The position numbers and the translations under genes were made by a program. 34,775 bases of DNA. It comes from Clostridium sp. GTDB taxonomy: Bacteria > Bacteroidota > Bacteroidia > Bacteroidales > Muribaculaceae. The stretch is taken from positions 1-34,775 of the forward strand of contig JAMPBQ010000015.1 in NCBI GenBank assembly GCA_023666615.1, in the 5' to 3' direction. Positions 18,142 through 25,117 of this stretch are shown here, piece by piece. The stretch's first letter is position 1, and every line of letters starts with the position of its first letter. Under the pieces are notes generated by a model, which ran no database searches, was not told the DNA's origin, and worked only from the letters and a program-made list of their open reading frames with translations.

Positions 18142-21100
18142 TTAGAGGTTAATATTGATGCCGCAGATCAGCGACTTGGTTATCGGGTATGCGCTCACGC
18201 CCATTTCGGGATCCCACCCGTCGGGATAGTGGTCGATCGAAAATAGGTCGTTGGCGCTGAAGTAGATGCGGCATGACCGCACGCCGATCTTGCCCATCCA
18301 TTTCGCGGGCAGCGTGTAGCCCAGCGTCACGTTCTTCAAGCGGAAGTATGAGCCATCGAACATCCAAAAGTCCGACACCGCATAGTTGTTGCCTTTCGTG
18401 GTGTTGGTTAGGCGAGGATACTTGGCCGCGGCGTTCTCCGCGTCTGTATTGAACACGCTCCAATAGTTGCCGTCAAGGATTGCCGGTATGTTGCCATAGT
18501 TGTCCCTGAGAGCCTCTACCATGGCGCGGTCGTAATAGACCTTCTGCTTGCCGATGCCCTGGAATGCGAGGCTCAGGTCGATGCCTTTCCACGATGCGTG
18601 CAGGTTGCCGCCGTATTGGAACCGCGGCAGCGAGTTGCCAAGCACTACGCGGTCGTATTCCGCCGAGATGATGCCGTCGGGTACTCCGTCCGGACCGGAA
18701 ATGTCGCGGTATTTCAAGTCGCCGACAGTCACGGTGTTGTTCAGCCTTGCCGAGTTCTTCACCTCGTCCTGCGTCTGGTAAATGCCGTCGCAAATGTAGC
18801 CGTACCATGCGTTGAAGTATTCTCCCGCGCGCTTGATTTTGCCGCCGCTTATTTGGTCTGCGTCATTCAGGTAGTCCACCTTGCTCTTGAAGTCGCTCAC
18901 ATTCACCGACAGGCCATAATTCACGTTTCCGACCTTGTCGTTCCACGACAGCTCCACGTCCCAGCCTGTCGTCTTCATGCGTCCGGCGTTGGTCGACGGA
19001 TTCGAATATCCCATCGTGTAGGGTATCTCTATGTTCAGGAGCATGTCGCGCGTAGTCTTCCAGTAGTAGTCGCCGGTGAAGCGCAGCCGCGAGTTGAACA
19101 GCGCCAGGTCTACGCCGATGTCGGTCGATTCGGTTGTCTCCCAGGTGATGTCCTGCACGGCCAATGTGCGGATGGCCGCGGTCTTGTCGCTCACTATCAC
19201 GCCGTTCTCATAAAAGTAAGAGTCTCCGAAGGTGATTAGCGACATGAAGGGGAAGTAGTTGCTGCCGATGCGCTCGTTGCCCAGGCGTCCCCAGCTGGCG
19301 CGGATCTTGCCGAAGTTCAGCGCGCTCCCGGCCAAGGCCTCTTTCAGGAATTTCTCTTCCGTCACTACCCAGCCCGCCGAGAAGGACGGGAATGTGCCCC
19401 AGCGGTATTTCTTGTGGAATCTCGACGATCCGTCCCTGCGCACGTTGGCCTGCAGCAGGTAGCGTCCGTCATAGTTGTAGAGCAGGCGTCCGAAATATGA
19501 GTTGGACGAATATTCCGACCCTGTGCCGTTGTTGTCCTTGAAGTCCTCCGGTCCGATGTTCAGATAGGGATAGTTGGTCAGCTCGTACTGGTCGCGCGCG
19601 GCCCCGAGGCTTTCGGTGCGCATGATGTAGTATTCGTAGCCGAGCATCAATGTCAAGTCGTGCTTGCCGAAGCTCTTCATGTAGTTGGCTATTACCTGCG
19701 ATGTGATGTGCCAGTTGTCGTTGCGCGTCTCTGACAGCTTGTTGGTGGCCCACGATGATCCGCTGCCTTCCATCCAGCCGCCGAATACCATTGGATCGTC
19801 AGCTATCGTGTAGCTCACGGCCTTGCGAAACGACTTGCCTTTCGTGTAGTTAATGAAGGGGGATACGATGCCTTGCAGCTGAAATCCGTCAAAGGGCTTG
19901 AACGTCAGCGCGGCCTTGCCTCCTACCTGAGTTGACCATGATTTCGAGATGCCGCCCTCTTTCAGCAGCGCGTACGGATTGGCGCCGTTCTTGCCCTCGG
20001 CCATGCGCCCGTCGTCCCACACTGCGGGGTAGATCGCCGGCATCTTGCGCATGTCGGAAAAGGGTGAGTAGATGGTGCTCACGCTTTTGGCCCTGCGCAC
20101 GTTCACATCCACCGTCAGCCCAATCATCTTATGCACGTTGATGTCGGTGTTCGACCGAAACATAAAGCGGTTGAAGTTGCGTCCTTCATACAGGCCGTCC
20201 ACCTTGTCATATGACATTGACACGTTGGTACGCACTGTCTTGTTGCCGCCGCTCACGCTCACGGTGTGCGTCATGCGCGGCGCCGAGTCCTTCATCATCA
20301 TCCCCTTCCAGTCGGTGATGGGGTAATTGTTTGGATCTGTGGCGTTGTTGCTCACCCAGTTCTTGATTTGGTCTGATGTGTATTGCTGGAAGTATCCGCC
20401 TGCCGGATTGTCGTTGTACAACAGTTCGTTATACATCTCCAGGTAGCGCGTCACGCCCACCATCGAGGGCTGCGCCGTGGGTATCTCCCACCCAAATTCA
20501 CCCTGGTAGCTGAGCTTGAGCTCGGTCTCGCTGCCGCGCTTGGTGGTGATGAGGATCACGCCGGCCGCGGCCTTCGATCCGTAGATTGACGAGGATGCCG
20601 CATCCTTTAGCACCGACACGCTCTCCACGTCATTGGGGTTTACATAGTCTATGTTGTCGCACTGCACTCCATCAACGATAATCAGCGGCGAGGAGTCGCC
20701 AATGGTGGTAACGCCGCGCACGTGCATGCTTCCGGCCGACGCACCCGGCGCGCTGTTGTCCCTGCGCACCATCAGGCCGGAAACCGACCCCTGCAGCGCC
20801 GTGGAAAGCGTCGTGGTCTTCTTGGCGGCCAAGTCTTCGCCCTTCACCGCGGCCACCGCCCCGGTGAGGTCTTTTTTCTTCACTGTGCCGTAGCCGATGA
20901 CCACAACTTCATTCAGCACGTTCTCGTTCTCCGACATAGTTATGTCCATGCCTCCGGCCTTGGCGTCGATTTCCTTCGGGCTGTATCCGATATAGCTCAC
21001 CTCCAGCTTCTGCCCGGGCTTGGCCATTAGCGTGAAGTTGCCGTCAATGTCAGTCAGAACGCCTTCCGCGTTGCCCTTCAATTTCACCGACGCGCCAATC

Positions 21101-21531
21101 AGAGGCTCGCCGGTCTCGTCTGTCACCATGCCGGTTATTTCCTTCACCTCTCCTTTACTGGCGTTTTCACCGCCTTCTTTCGCTCCTTTGGGTGCTATCG
21201 TCACCTGCCTCCCCGCTATCTTATAGGTTAACCCTGCCTTTGAGCACATGTCGGCTATCAGGGCGTCTATGGATTTCCCGTTCAAGTCTACATCGACCTT
21301 CTTGCCCAGCTGGCTGTTGGCTTCGTCTGAATAGACGAATACATAGTCGCTGTGGCTCTCAATGTAAGAGAGCACCTCCTTCACGGTGGAGCCGCTGCTC
21401 TTCATCGAGTAAAGTCCCGAGGCCGGGTCTTGGCTGAGCGTTGTGGCGGCTTGAGCCTGCATTCCGGCTCCCATAGCCCAACATAGGCTGATGGCGCCGA
21501 TGCCCAATGCTCGTTTCAATGTTTTCTGCAT
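18142..21531 (-). CDS. SusC-like TonB-dependent transporter with STN signalling domain
   Basis: A 1129-aa outer-membrane transporter. The signal peptide covers about 1-28. An STN (secretin/TonB N-terminal) domain spans about 44-114 (VKEVLSYIESHSDYVFVYSDE..VDVDLNGKSIDALIADM). A CarboxypepD_reg-like extension spans about 131-197 (ITGMVTDETGEPLIGASVKLKG). The plug starts at NEVVVIGYGTVKKKDLTGAV (about 207-226), and a 22-strand-type barrel fills the rest, ending in LICGININL. It imports oligosaccharides using TonB energy with SusD as lid. The STN domain is typical of transporters that signal to a FecR-type anti-sigma factor, and such a pair is encoded just upstream, which supports a sigma-relay circuit for this PUL. 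Confidence 0.96.
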   Translation of the reverse strand: MQKTLKRALGIGAISLCWAMGAGMQAQAATTLSQDPASGLYSMKSSGSTVKEVLSYIESHSDYVFVYSDEANSQLGKKVDVDLNGKSIDALIADMCSKAGLTYKIAGRQVTIAPKGAKEGGENASKGEVKEITGMVTDETGEPLIGASVKLKGNAEGVLTDIDGNFTLMAKPGQKLEVSYIGYSPKEIDAKAGGMDITMSENENVLNEVVVIGYGTVKKKDLTGAVAAVKGEDLAAKKTTTLSTALQGSVSGLMVRRDNSAPGASAGSMHVRGVTTIGDSSPLIIVDGVQCDNIDYVNPNDVESVSVLKDAASSSIYGSKAAAGVILITTKRGSETELKLSYQGEFGWEIPTAQPSMVGVTRYLEMYNELLYNDNPAGGYFQQYTSDQIKNWVSNNATDPNNYPITDWKGMMMKDSAPRMTHTVSVSGGNKTVRTNVSMSYDKVDGLYEGRNFNRFMFRSNTDINVHKMIGLTVDVNVRRAKSVSTIYSPFSDMRKMPAIYPAVWDDGRMAEGKNGANPYALLKEGGISKSWSTQVGGKAALTFKPFDGFQLQGIVSPFINYTKGKSFRKAVSYTIADDPMVFGGWMEGSGSSWATNKLSETRNDNWHITSQVIANYMKSFGKHDLTLMLGYEYYIMRTESLGAARDQYELTNYPYLNIGPEDFKDNNGTGSEYSSNSYFGRLLYNYDGRYLLQANVRRDGSSRFHKKYRWGTFPSFSAGWVVTEEKFLKEALAGSALNFGKIRASWGRLGNERIGSNYFPFMSLITFGDSYFYENGVIVSDKTAAIRTLAVQDITWETTESTDIGVDLALFNSRLRFTGDYYWKTTRDMLLNIEIPYTMGYSNPSTNAGRMKTTGWDVELSWNDKVGNVNYGLSVNVSDFKSKVDYLNDADQISGGKIKRAGEYFNAWYGYICDGIYQTQDEVKNSARLNNTVTVGDLKYRDISGPDGVPDGIISAEYDRVVLGNSLPRFQYGGNLHASWKGIDLSLAFQGIGKQKVYYDRAMVEALRDNYGNIPAILDGNYWSVFNTDAENAAAKYPRLTNTTKGNNYAVSDFWMFDGSYFRLKNVTLGYTLPAKWMGKIGVRSCRIYFSANDLFSIDHYPDGWDPEMGVSAYPITKSLICGININL

Positions 21532-21566
21532 GTGTTGTGATATTTTTGGTTTTTATTATTTGTTTC

Positions 21567-23093
21567 TCAATCTATTTCCACATCCGATACGCGCAGCCAG
21601 CCATCCTCTGTCAGAAGATTCGCGTCTACCGCCATCTCAATGGCCGGCATCTCGCCGCCGGTCGCGTCCACCAAGGCCACTGCCCATGTGTATTTCCCTT
21701 TAGTCAGCCCTTGCGTGGAGATTTCTGTGGTGTATTCTGTCTCCGCCTCGCGCAGCCACTTGCTAAGGTCGGTCTTATCGTCAACCCATATCTTGGAGGC
21801 ATTTCCGCTGGCGTCCAGCAGGGCTATCCCCACTTTGTAGCGCTGTTCCATCTGCGGCACGTTGGTCGGGCAGTACCCCCACCCCATATTGGCCCAGCGG
21901 TGCGATACTTTTGCGCTCTCGCCCGCATTAACCTTGTCGGGCGCCGAAATTGATACGGGATACAGCCTATAACCGCCTTCTTTTATGAATTTGCGCACCA
22001 ATGGCATCGAGGTCCCGAACCATGACCGCACTTCGTCGTTGATGCGGAAGTCCATCATGTTCACCCTTGCCTCAGCTGATGCTTCATATTCTCCCTTGCG
22101 CACGTCCTCTGAGTGCCCTTCACGGTATAGCCCCGAGGGGTCCCTCCAATATCTGTGGTGTGCCCCGGTGATCCACCCGCCTTCCATTATTATGGGGCGG
22201 CGGAATCTCCAGCGATTCGCCATTTCCTTTTCCCAATCCTGATAGTAGCCGTGCATGCCAAAAGCGTCATGCCGCAATATGTAGCCATAATCGGCCGCCT
22301 TCTCTATTATGGCCTCTGACGAGGGCGTGGGCTCGCCCCAGCCTTCATGCGTTGGGTCGCCTATGCAACGATGGTAGTGTATCGCCAGCGGCACTTTCTT
22401 GAAGGCCTTTGTGTATAAGTCCATAACCCAGTCAAACACCTCCATCTTATTCTCCGCGTTTTCGTATATCATTGAGTGGCTTTCTCCCCATTTGCCCAGC
22501 GAGTAGGCGTCAATGAAGCATACTCTCTCCGGATCGTCATATTCCTGCGCGAAGGCCTTGATGAATTTTGAGAATTTCTCCTGAAACACTTTGTCGTCAG
22601 GATAAGGCGAGGGATTCTGCCCCGGCGCAGCCTTGGGGTCGTCATAGTATTTAGCCCCGGCGTCGAACACGTATTGCGGCGTGTTCTTCCCCTGGTCGCG
22701 GCCGTCAACCACAATTCTGAACGCTATGCGCAGCCCCCTGTCGTTTACGCTCTTTATCAGCCTTGAAAGCCGCGAGTTGGGGTCATTCCATGCGTATTTC
22801 CCCTCTTCGGGCTCAAATGAGCTCCACGAGGTGCGCAGATACGCGCAGGTCGCGTAGTCGGATACGCGCACAGTGTCGCCGTCCGATGTGGGCATTCGGT
22901 CATAGCCCTGCTCTTCCCAAAAGTTTTCGTCGTATGTCCTGCCCAGATACATCACCCAACCCTGCATGGGATTGCGCAGCACTCGCGCGGTGTCGGGCGC
23001 GAACTTCACCTCTATGTCTTTGCCTTCGGCCGAGGCCGAGGCCCCGGCCATCATTGCCAATGTAAGCGATAAGATTGTCGTTTTAATTTTCAC
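21567..23093 (-). CDS. Secreted DUF4874/DUF4832 protein, putative GH-A-like glycosidase
   Basis: A 508-aa protein and paralogue of the lipoprotein DUF4832 protein further down the operon. It has an ordinary signal peptide (MKIKTTILSLTLAMMAGASASA, no lipobox cysteine), so it is probably periplasmic or released. Conserved blocks are RNPMQGW (40-46), SSFEPEEGKYAW, WGESHS (E204), IHYHRC, ILRHDAFGM, PIIMEGGW (E304), NMMDFRIN, EGGYRLY and HRWANMGWGYCPTN, then a C-terminal Ig-like domain with KYTWAVALVD. E204 and E304 are the candidate catalytic pair (inferred). It lies between fecR and susC, 35 bp ahead of susC, and is the first structural gene of the PUL, an unusual place for an enzyme. Confidence 0.85.
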   Translation of the reverse strand: MKIKTTILSLTLAMMAGASASAEGKDIEVKFAPDTARVLRNPMQGWVMYLGRTYDENFWEEQGYDRMPTSDGDTVRVSDYATCAYLRTSWSSFEPEEGKYAWNDPNSRLSRLIKSVNDRGLRIAFRIVVDGRDQGKNTPQYVFDAGAKYYDDPKAAPGQNPSPYPDDKVFQEKFSKFIKAFAQEYDDPERVCFIDAYSLGKWGESHSMIYENAENKMEVFDWVMDLYTKAFKKVPLAIHYHRCIGDPTHEGWGEPTPSSEAIIEKAADYGYILRHDAFGMHGYYQDWEKEMANRWRFRRPIIMEGGWITGAHHRYWRDPSGLYREGHSEDVRKGEYEASAEARVNMMDFRINDEVRSWFGTSMPLVRKFIKEGGYRLYPVSISAPDKVNAGESAKVSHRWANMGWGYCPTNVPQMEQRYKVGIALLDASGNASKIWVDDKTDLSKWLREAETEYTTEISTQGLTKGKYTWAVALVDATGGEMPAIEMAVDANLLTEDGWLRVSDVEID

Positions 23094-23131
23094 GGCTTTA
23101 TGTTTTGTTTTTGTTTCTTTCTTTAAGGCGA

Positions 23132-23158
23132 AAGCCGATTCATTTTTCGGCTTTTTTT
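23132..23158 (+). terminator. Intrinsic terminator pointing against the PUL
   Basis: On the plus strand AAGCCGA (132-138 of this kilobase) pairs with TCGGCTT (147-153) around an 8-nt loop, and a run of T follows. This is a textbook Rho-independent terminator, but no gene on the plus strand leads into it. On the minus strand the A run precedes the hairpin, so it cannot serve the operon. It may end an antisense RNA covering the leader or start of the secreted DUF4832 gene. Confidence 0.65.
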
Positions 23159-23169
23159 CTCTATCTTTT

Positions 23170-23264
23170 TCGTTTCATTAAGGCAAAGGACGCTCCGTGC
23201 AGACCTCTATGGCCTTCATCACGCTGATGCCCCGAAAGGCATCCTTCCCTTATGTTTCAGTTTG
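23170..23264 (-). promoter_or_regulatory. Structured leader between fecR and the PUL structural genes
   Basis: The transcribed strand just below fecR can form GATGCC/GGCATC (arms at 226-231 and 238-243 of this kilobase) or the overlapping CATCA/TGATG hairpin (218-230); they share bases and exclude each other. A 13-codon reading frame, MKAIEVCTERPLP, follows. A clear TAnnTTTG box was not found in this gap, so the promoter here may be one read by the PUL's own ECF sigma factor. All of this is inferred from base pairing seen by eye. Confidence 0.35.
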
Positions 23265-24206
23265 TTATTTGGTGGCGGTTAGATTATAGGCTGTGCTGTC
23301 GGGCGACGCCTCTACATCCATTGGCAATATGTTGGAGAGTGTGATGAGCACTCCGTCTATATCGCTCTTCAGCTCCAGGCTGCCGTATAGCCGGCTGTCC
23401 CAAAGTCCGGGGTCTATGTTGATGTCCACTCCATAATGGTCGCTCAGGTGCCTGGCTATGTCGCCAAGGGTTTGTCCGTCCAGTGTCAGCACCCCGCGCG
23501 TCCAGGAGGTGTAAAATTCTGTATTGACCTTTGTCACAGAGGCTATGAAGCCGTCTTCTATCTCCGCCTTCTGGCCGGGCTTGAGCTTTACGCGCTCCTC
23601 GCCATCGCCGCTGCTCACCGCCACGCTGCCTTCTACAAGCACCACCGATGTGGCCAGCGAATCAAAGGTGTTGATGCAAAATGTCGTGCCCAGAACCTGC
23701 AGGTCAAATCCCTTGCTCTGCACCACAAAGGGATGGTCGGCGTCTTTGGCCACTTCAAAGTACACCTCGCCTTCGGCGTACACGTGCCGCACTCCTCCCG
23801 TGAATTGCTGCGGGTATCTTACCGTCGAGCGCGAGTTGGCGATTACCTTGGTGCCGTCGGCCAAAATCAATGTTGAGGTCTGGCCCACCGGCACGCTGAA
23901 TTGCAGATAGTCTTCTGTAGACAGCTCATTCGACGCCAGCATCCGGCTTGCGGCCTCCGATGGCGATTCCGCGTCGCGCCATATAAAGAATCCAACTATT
24001 ATAGCCACGCAGGCTGCCGCTGAGAGCGCCGACATCCACGCCGCGCGGTGATGCCTCTTTATGCGCATGTTCTCCCGGGCGATCTTTGCCCGTGTGAGCT
24101 GCTTCACTCTTTCGGGGTCTACCGGCGGAAGCTCGGCTATCTCAAGAAAACGCTCTACGGCGTCCTCTGAAACGTTTGGATTTATATGTCGCGGTTCTTT
24201 TTCCAT
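23265..24206 (-). CDS. FecR-family anti-sigma factor
   Basis: A 313-aa protein. A cytoplasmic N-terminal segment (1-56) ends in a basic stretch (RIKRHHRAAW). A single transmembrane helix spans about 57-76 (WMSALSAAACVAIIVGFFIW), followed by a periplasmic FecR domain (about 105-225; VPVGQTSTLILADGTKVIANSRSTVRYP, VYAEGEVYFEVAKDADHPFVVQS, VLGTTFCINTF) and a C-terminal DUF4974-like segment (about 230-313; LTLDGQTLGDIARHLSDHYGVDI). It should hold the neighbouring ECF sigma factor and release it on a signal from the STN domain of SusC. It is encoded 72 bp after the sigma gene. Confidence 0.95.
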   Translation of the reverse strand: MEKEPRHINPNVSEDAVERFLEIAELPPVDPERVKQLTRAKIARENMRIKRHHRAAWMSALSAAACVAIIVGFFIWRDAESPSEAASRMLASNELSTEDYLQFSVPVGQTSTLILADGTKVIANSRSTVRYPQQFTGGVRHVYAEGEVYFEVAKDADHPFVVQSKGFDLQVLGTTFCINTFDSLATSVVLVEGSVAVSSGDGEERVKLKPGQKAEIEDGFIASVTKVNTEFYTSWTRGVLTLDGQTLGDIARHLSDHYGVDINIDPGLWDSRLYGSLELKSDIDGVLITLSNILPMDVEASPDSTAYNLTATK

Positions 24207-24278
24207 TGCTTTCTATAATTAAGACGCATTTTCTTGAGCAATCTATAGTATCTTTTGGAATTTTTTTCTAAAAATTTC

Positions 24279-24869
24279 CTAAAATAGGAAAAAATTCATT
24301 GCCAACAGCAATACCAGCGCTTTTTCACCCCCTCCGGGCTTCAGGGCTTTCTTCAGTTTGTCCATCGCGTAAGCCACATGGTAGTTCACCGTCGGCAAGG
24401 TTATGCCCAGCATTTCAGTAATCTGCTTGTATGGCACCTTGTCTATTTTCGCCAAGTAGAACACATGCTTGCATTTCTCGGGCAGCGATTCTATGGCCTT
24501 GTTCAAGTTGTCTTGCTCTTCTTTGCTTATGATTGTTTCGTCCGGCGCCCCTACCGGCGCTATGGTAAACATCTCCACATCGTCAAGGCTCACCCTCGTC
24601 GGCTCCGTGCTTTCATGCCTTAGCATGCTCACAGCCTTTCGGTACGTCACAGTCCGCAGCCATTGCCCTATGCTCTCTATCTCCAACAGTTCTTTGCGGT
24701 GCTTCCACGCTTCAAAAAACACATCGCTCACCACTTCCTCGGCGCTCTCCTTGCTCCCCACTATTCCATAAGCGTAATAGTAGAGGCGCTGAGTCCATTC
24801 GTCCATAAACTGGTTGAACGCACGCTCATTGCCCTTGCTTATCTTGTAAAGGATATTTTCAAAACTCAT
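24279..24869 (-). CDS. ECF RNA polymerase sigma factor (sigma-70 family)
   Basis: A 196-aa sigma factor with region 2 at about 12-85 (AFNQFMDEWTQRLYYYAYGIVGSKESAEEVVSDVFFEAW) and region 4 at about 118-175 (LPEKCKHVFYLAKIDKVPYKQITEMLGITLPTVNYHV). It belongs with the FecI-like sigma factors that activate Bacteroidota PULs. The C-terminus is unusual: after a GGG stretch (179-181) the last 14 residues (EKALVLLLAMNFFL and F) are almost all hydrophobic. Related Bacteroidota ECF factors can carry such tails, which may bury against the anti-sigma factor or the membrane. It is the first gene of the regulatory pair. Confidence 0.95.
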   Translation of the reverse strand: MSFENILYKISKGNERAFNQFMDEWTQRLYYYAYGIVGSKESAEEVVSDVFFEAWKHRKELLEIESIGQWLRTVTYRKAVSMLRHESTEPTRVSLDDVEMFTIAPVGAPDETIISKEEQDNLNKAIESLPEKCKHVFYLAKIDKVPYKQITEMLGITLPTVNYHVAYAMDKLKKALKPGGGEKALVLLLAMNFFLF

Positions 24870-24968
24870 TGGTCTGATTCTCGGTGACGCCGGTTAGGCT
24901 TGATGTTTTCTTTGATTTTCGCAACATGATTCTTGCGCCATCCCATGGCCCAATTCATGTATATGATG

Positions 24969-24976
24969 CAAATATA
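24969..24976 (-). promoter_or_regulatory. Predicted -7 box for the sigma/fecR transcript
   Basis: The minus strand reads TATATTTG, a perfect TAnnTTTG box, which would start transcription near 24961 and leave a leader of about 90 nt before the sigma gene. No convincing TTTG -33 element is seen at the expected distance. Confidence 0.5.
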
Positions 24977-25010
24977 AGGGCTTTTGGTTAATTTTGAGGG
25001 ATTTTTTCTG

Positions 25011-25045
25011 TTAAAAAAATAGGCCCGCGCGGGATTTTAGCCCGG
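25011..25045 (-). terminator. Possible terminator of the beta-helix gene
   Basis: About 70 bp past the stop of the beta-helix gene, the minus strand has a GC-rich segment (CGGG-CTAAAAT-CCCG, then the palindrome CCCGCGCGGG at 25024-25033) followed by CCTATTTTTTT. The U run is good, but the best stem is short and several foldings compete. Confidence 0.4.
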
Positions 25046-25117
25046 CGAACCTGATTTTTTACCTAAAACACTTTTTTACCTTTATCTAATCTTTTTTCAT
25101 GAATTTCGCTTGATTCC

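Noticed and set aside
18598-19239. Plus-strand open frame of 213 codons inside susC
   Set aside because: It is antisense to the conserved SusC barrel, with no recognisable domain or start signals.
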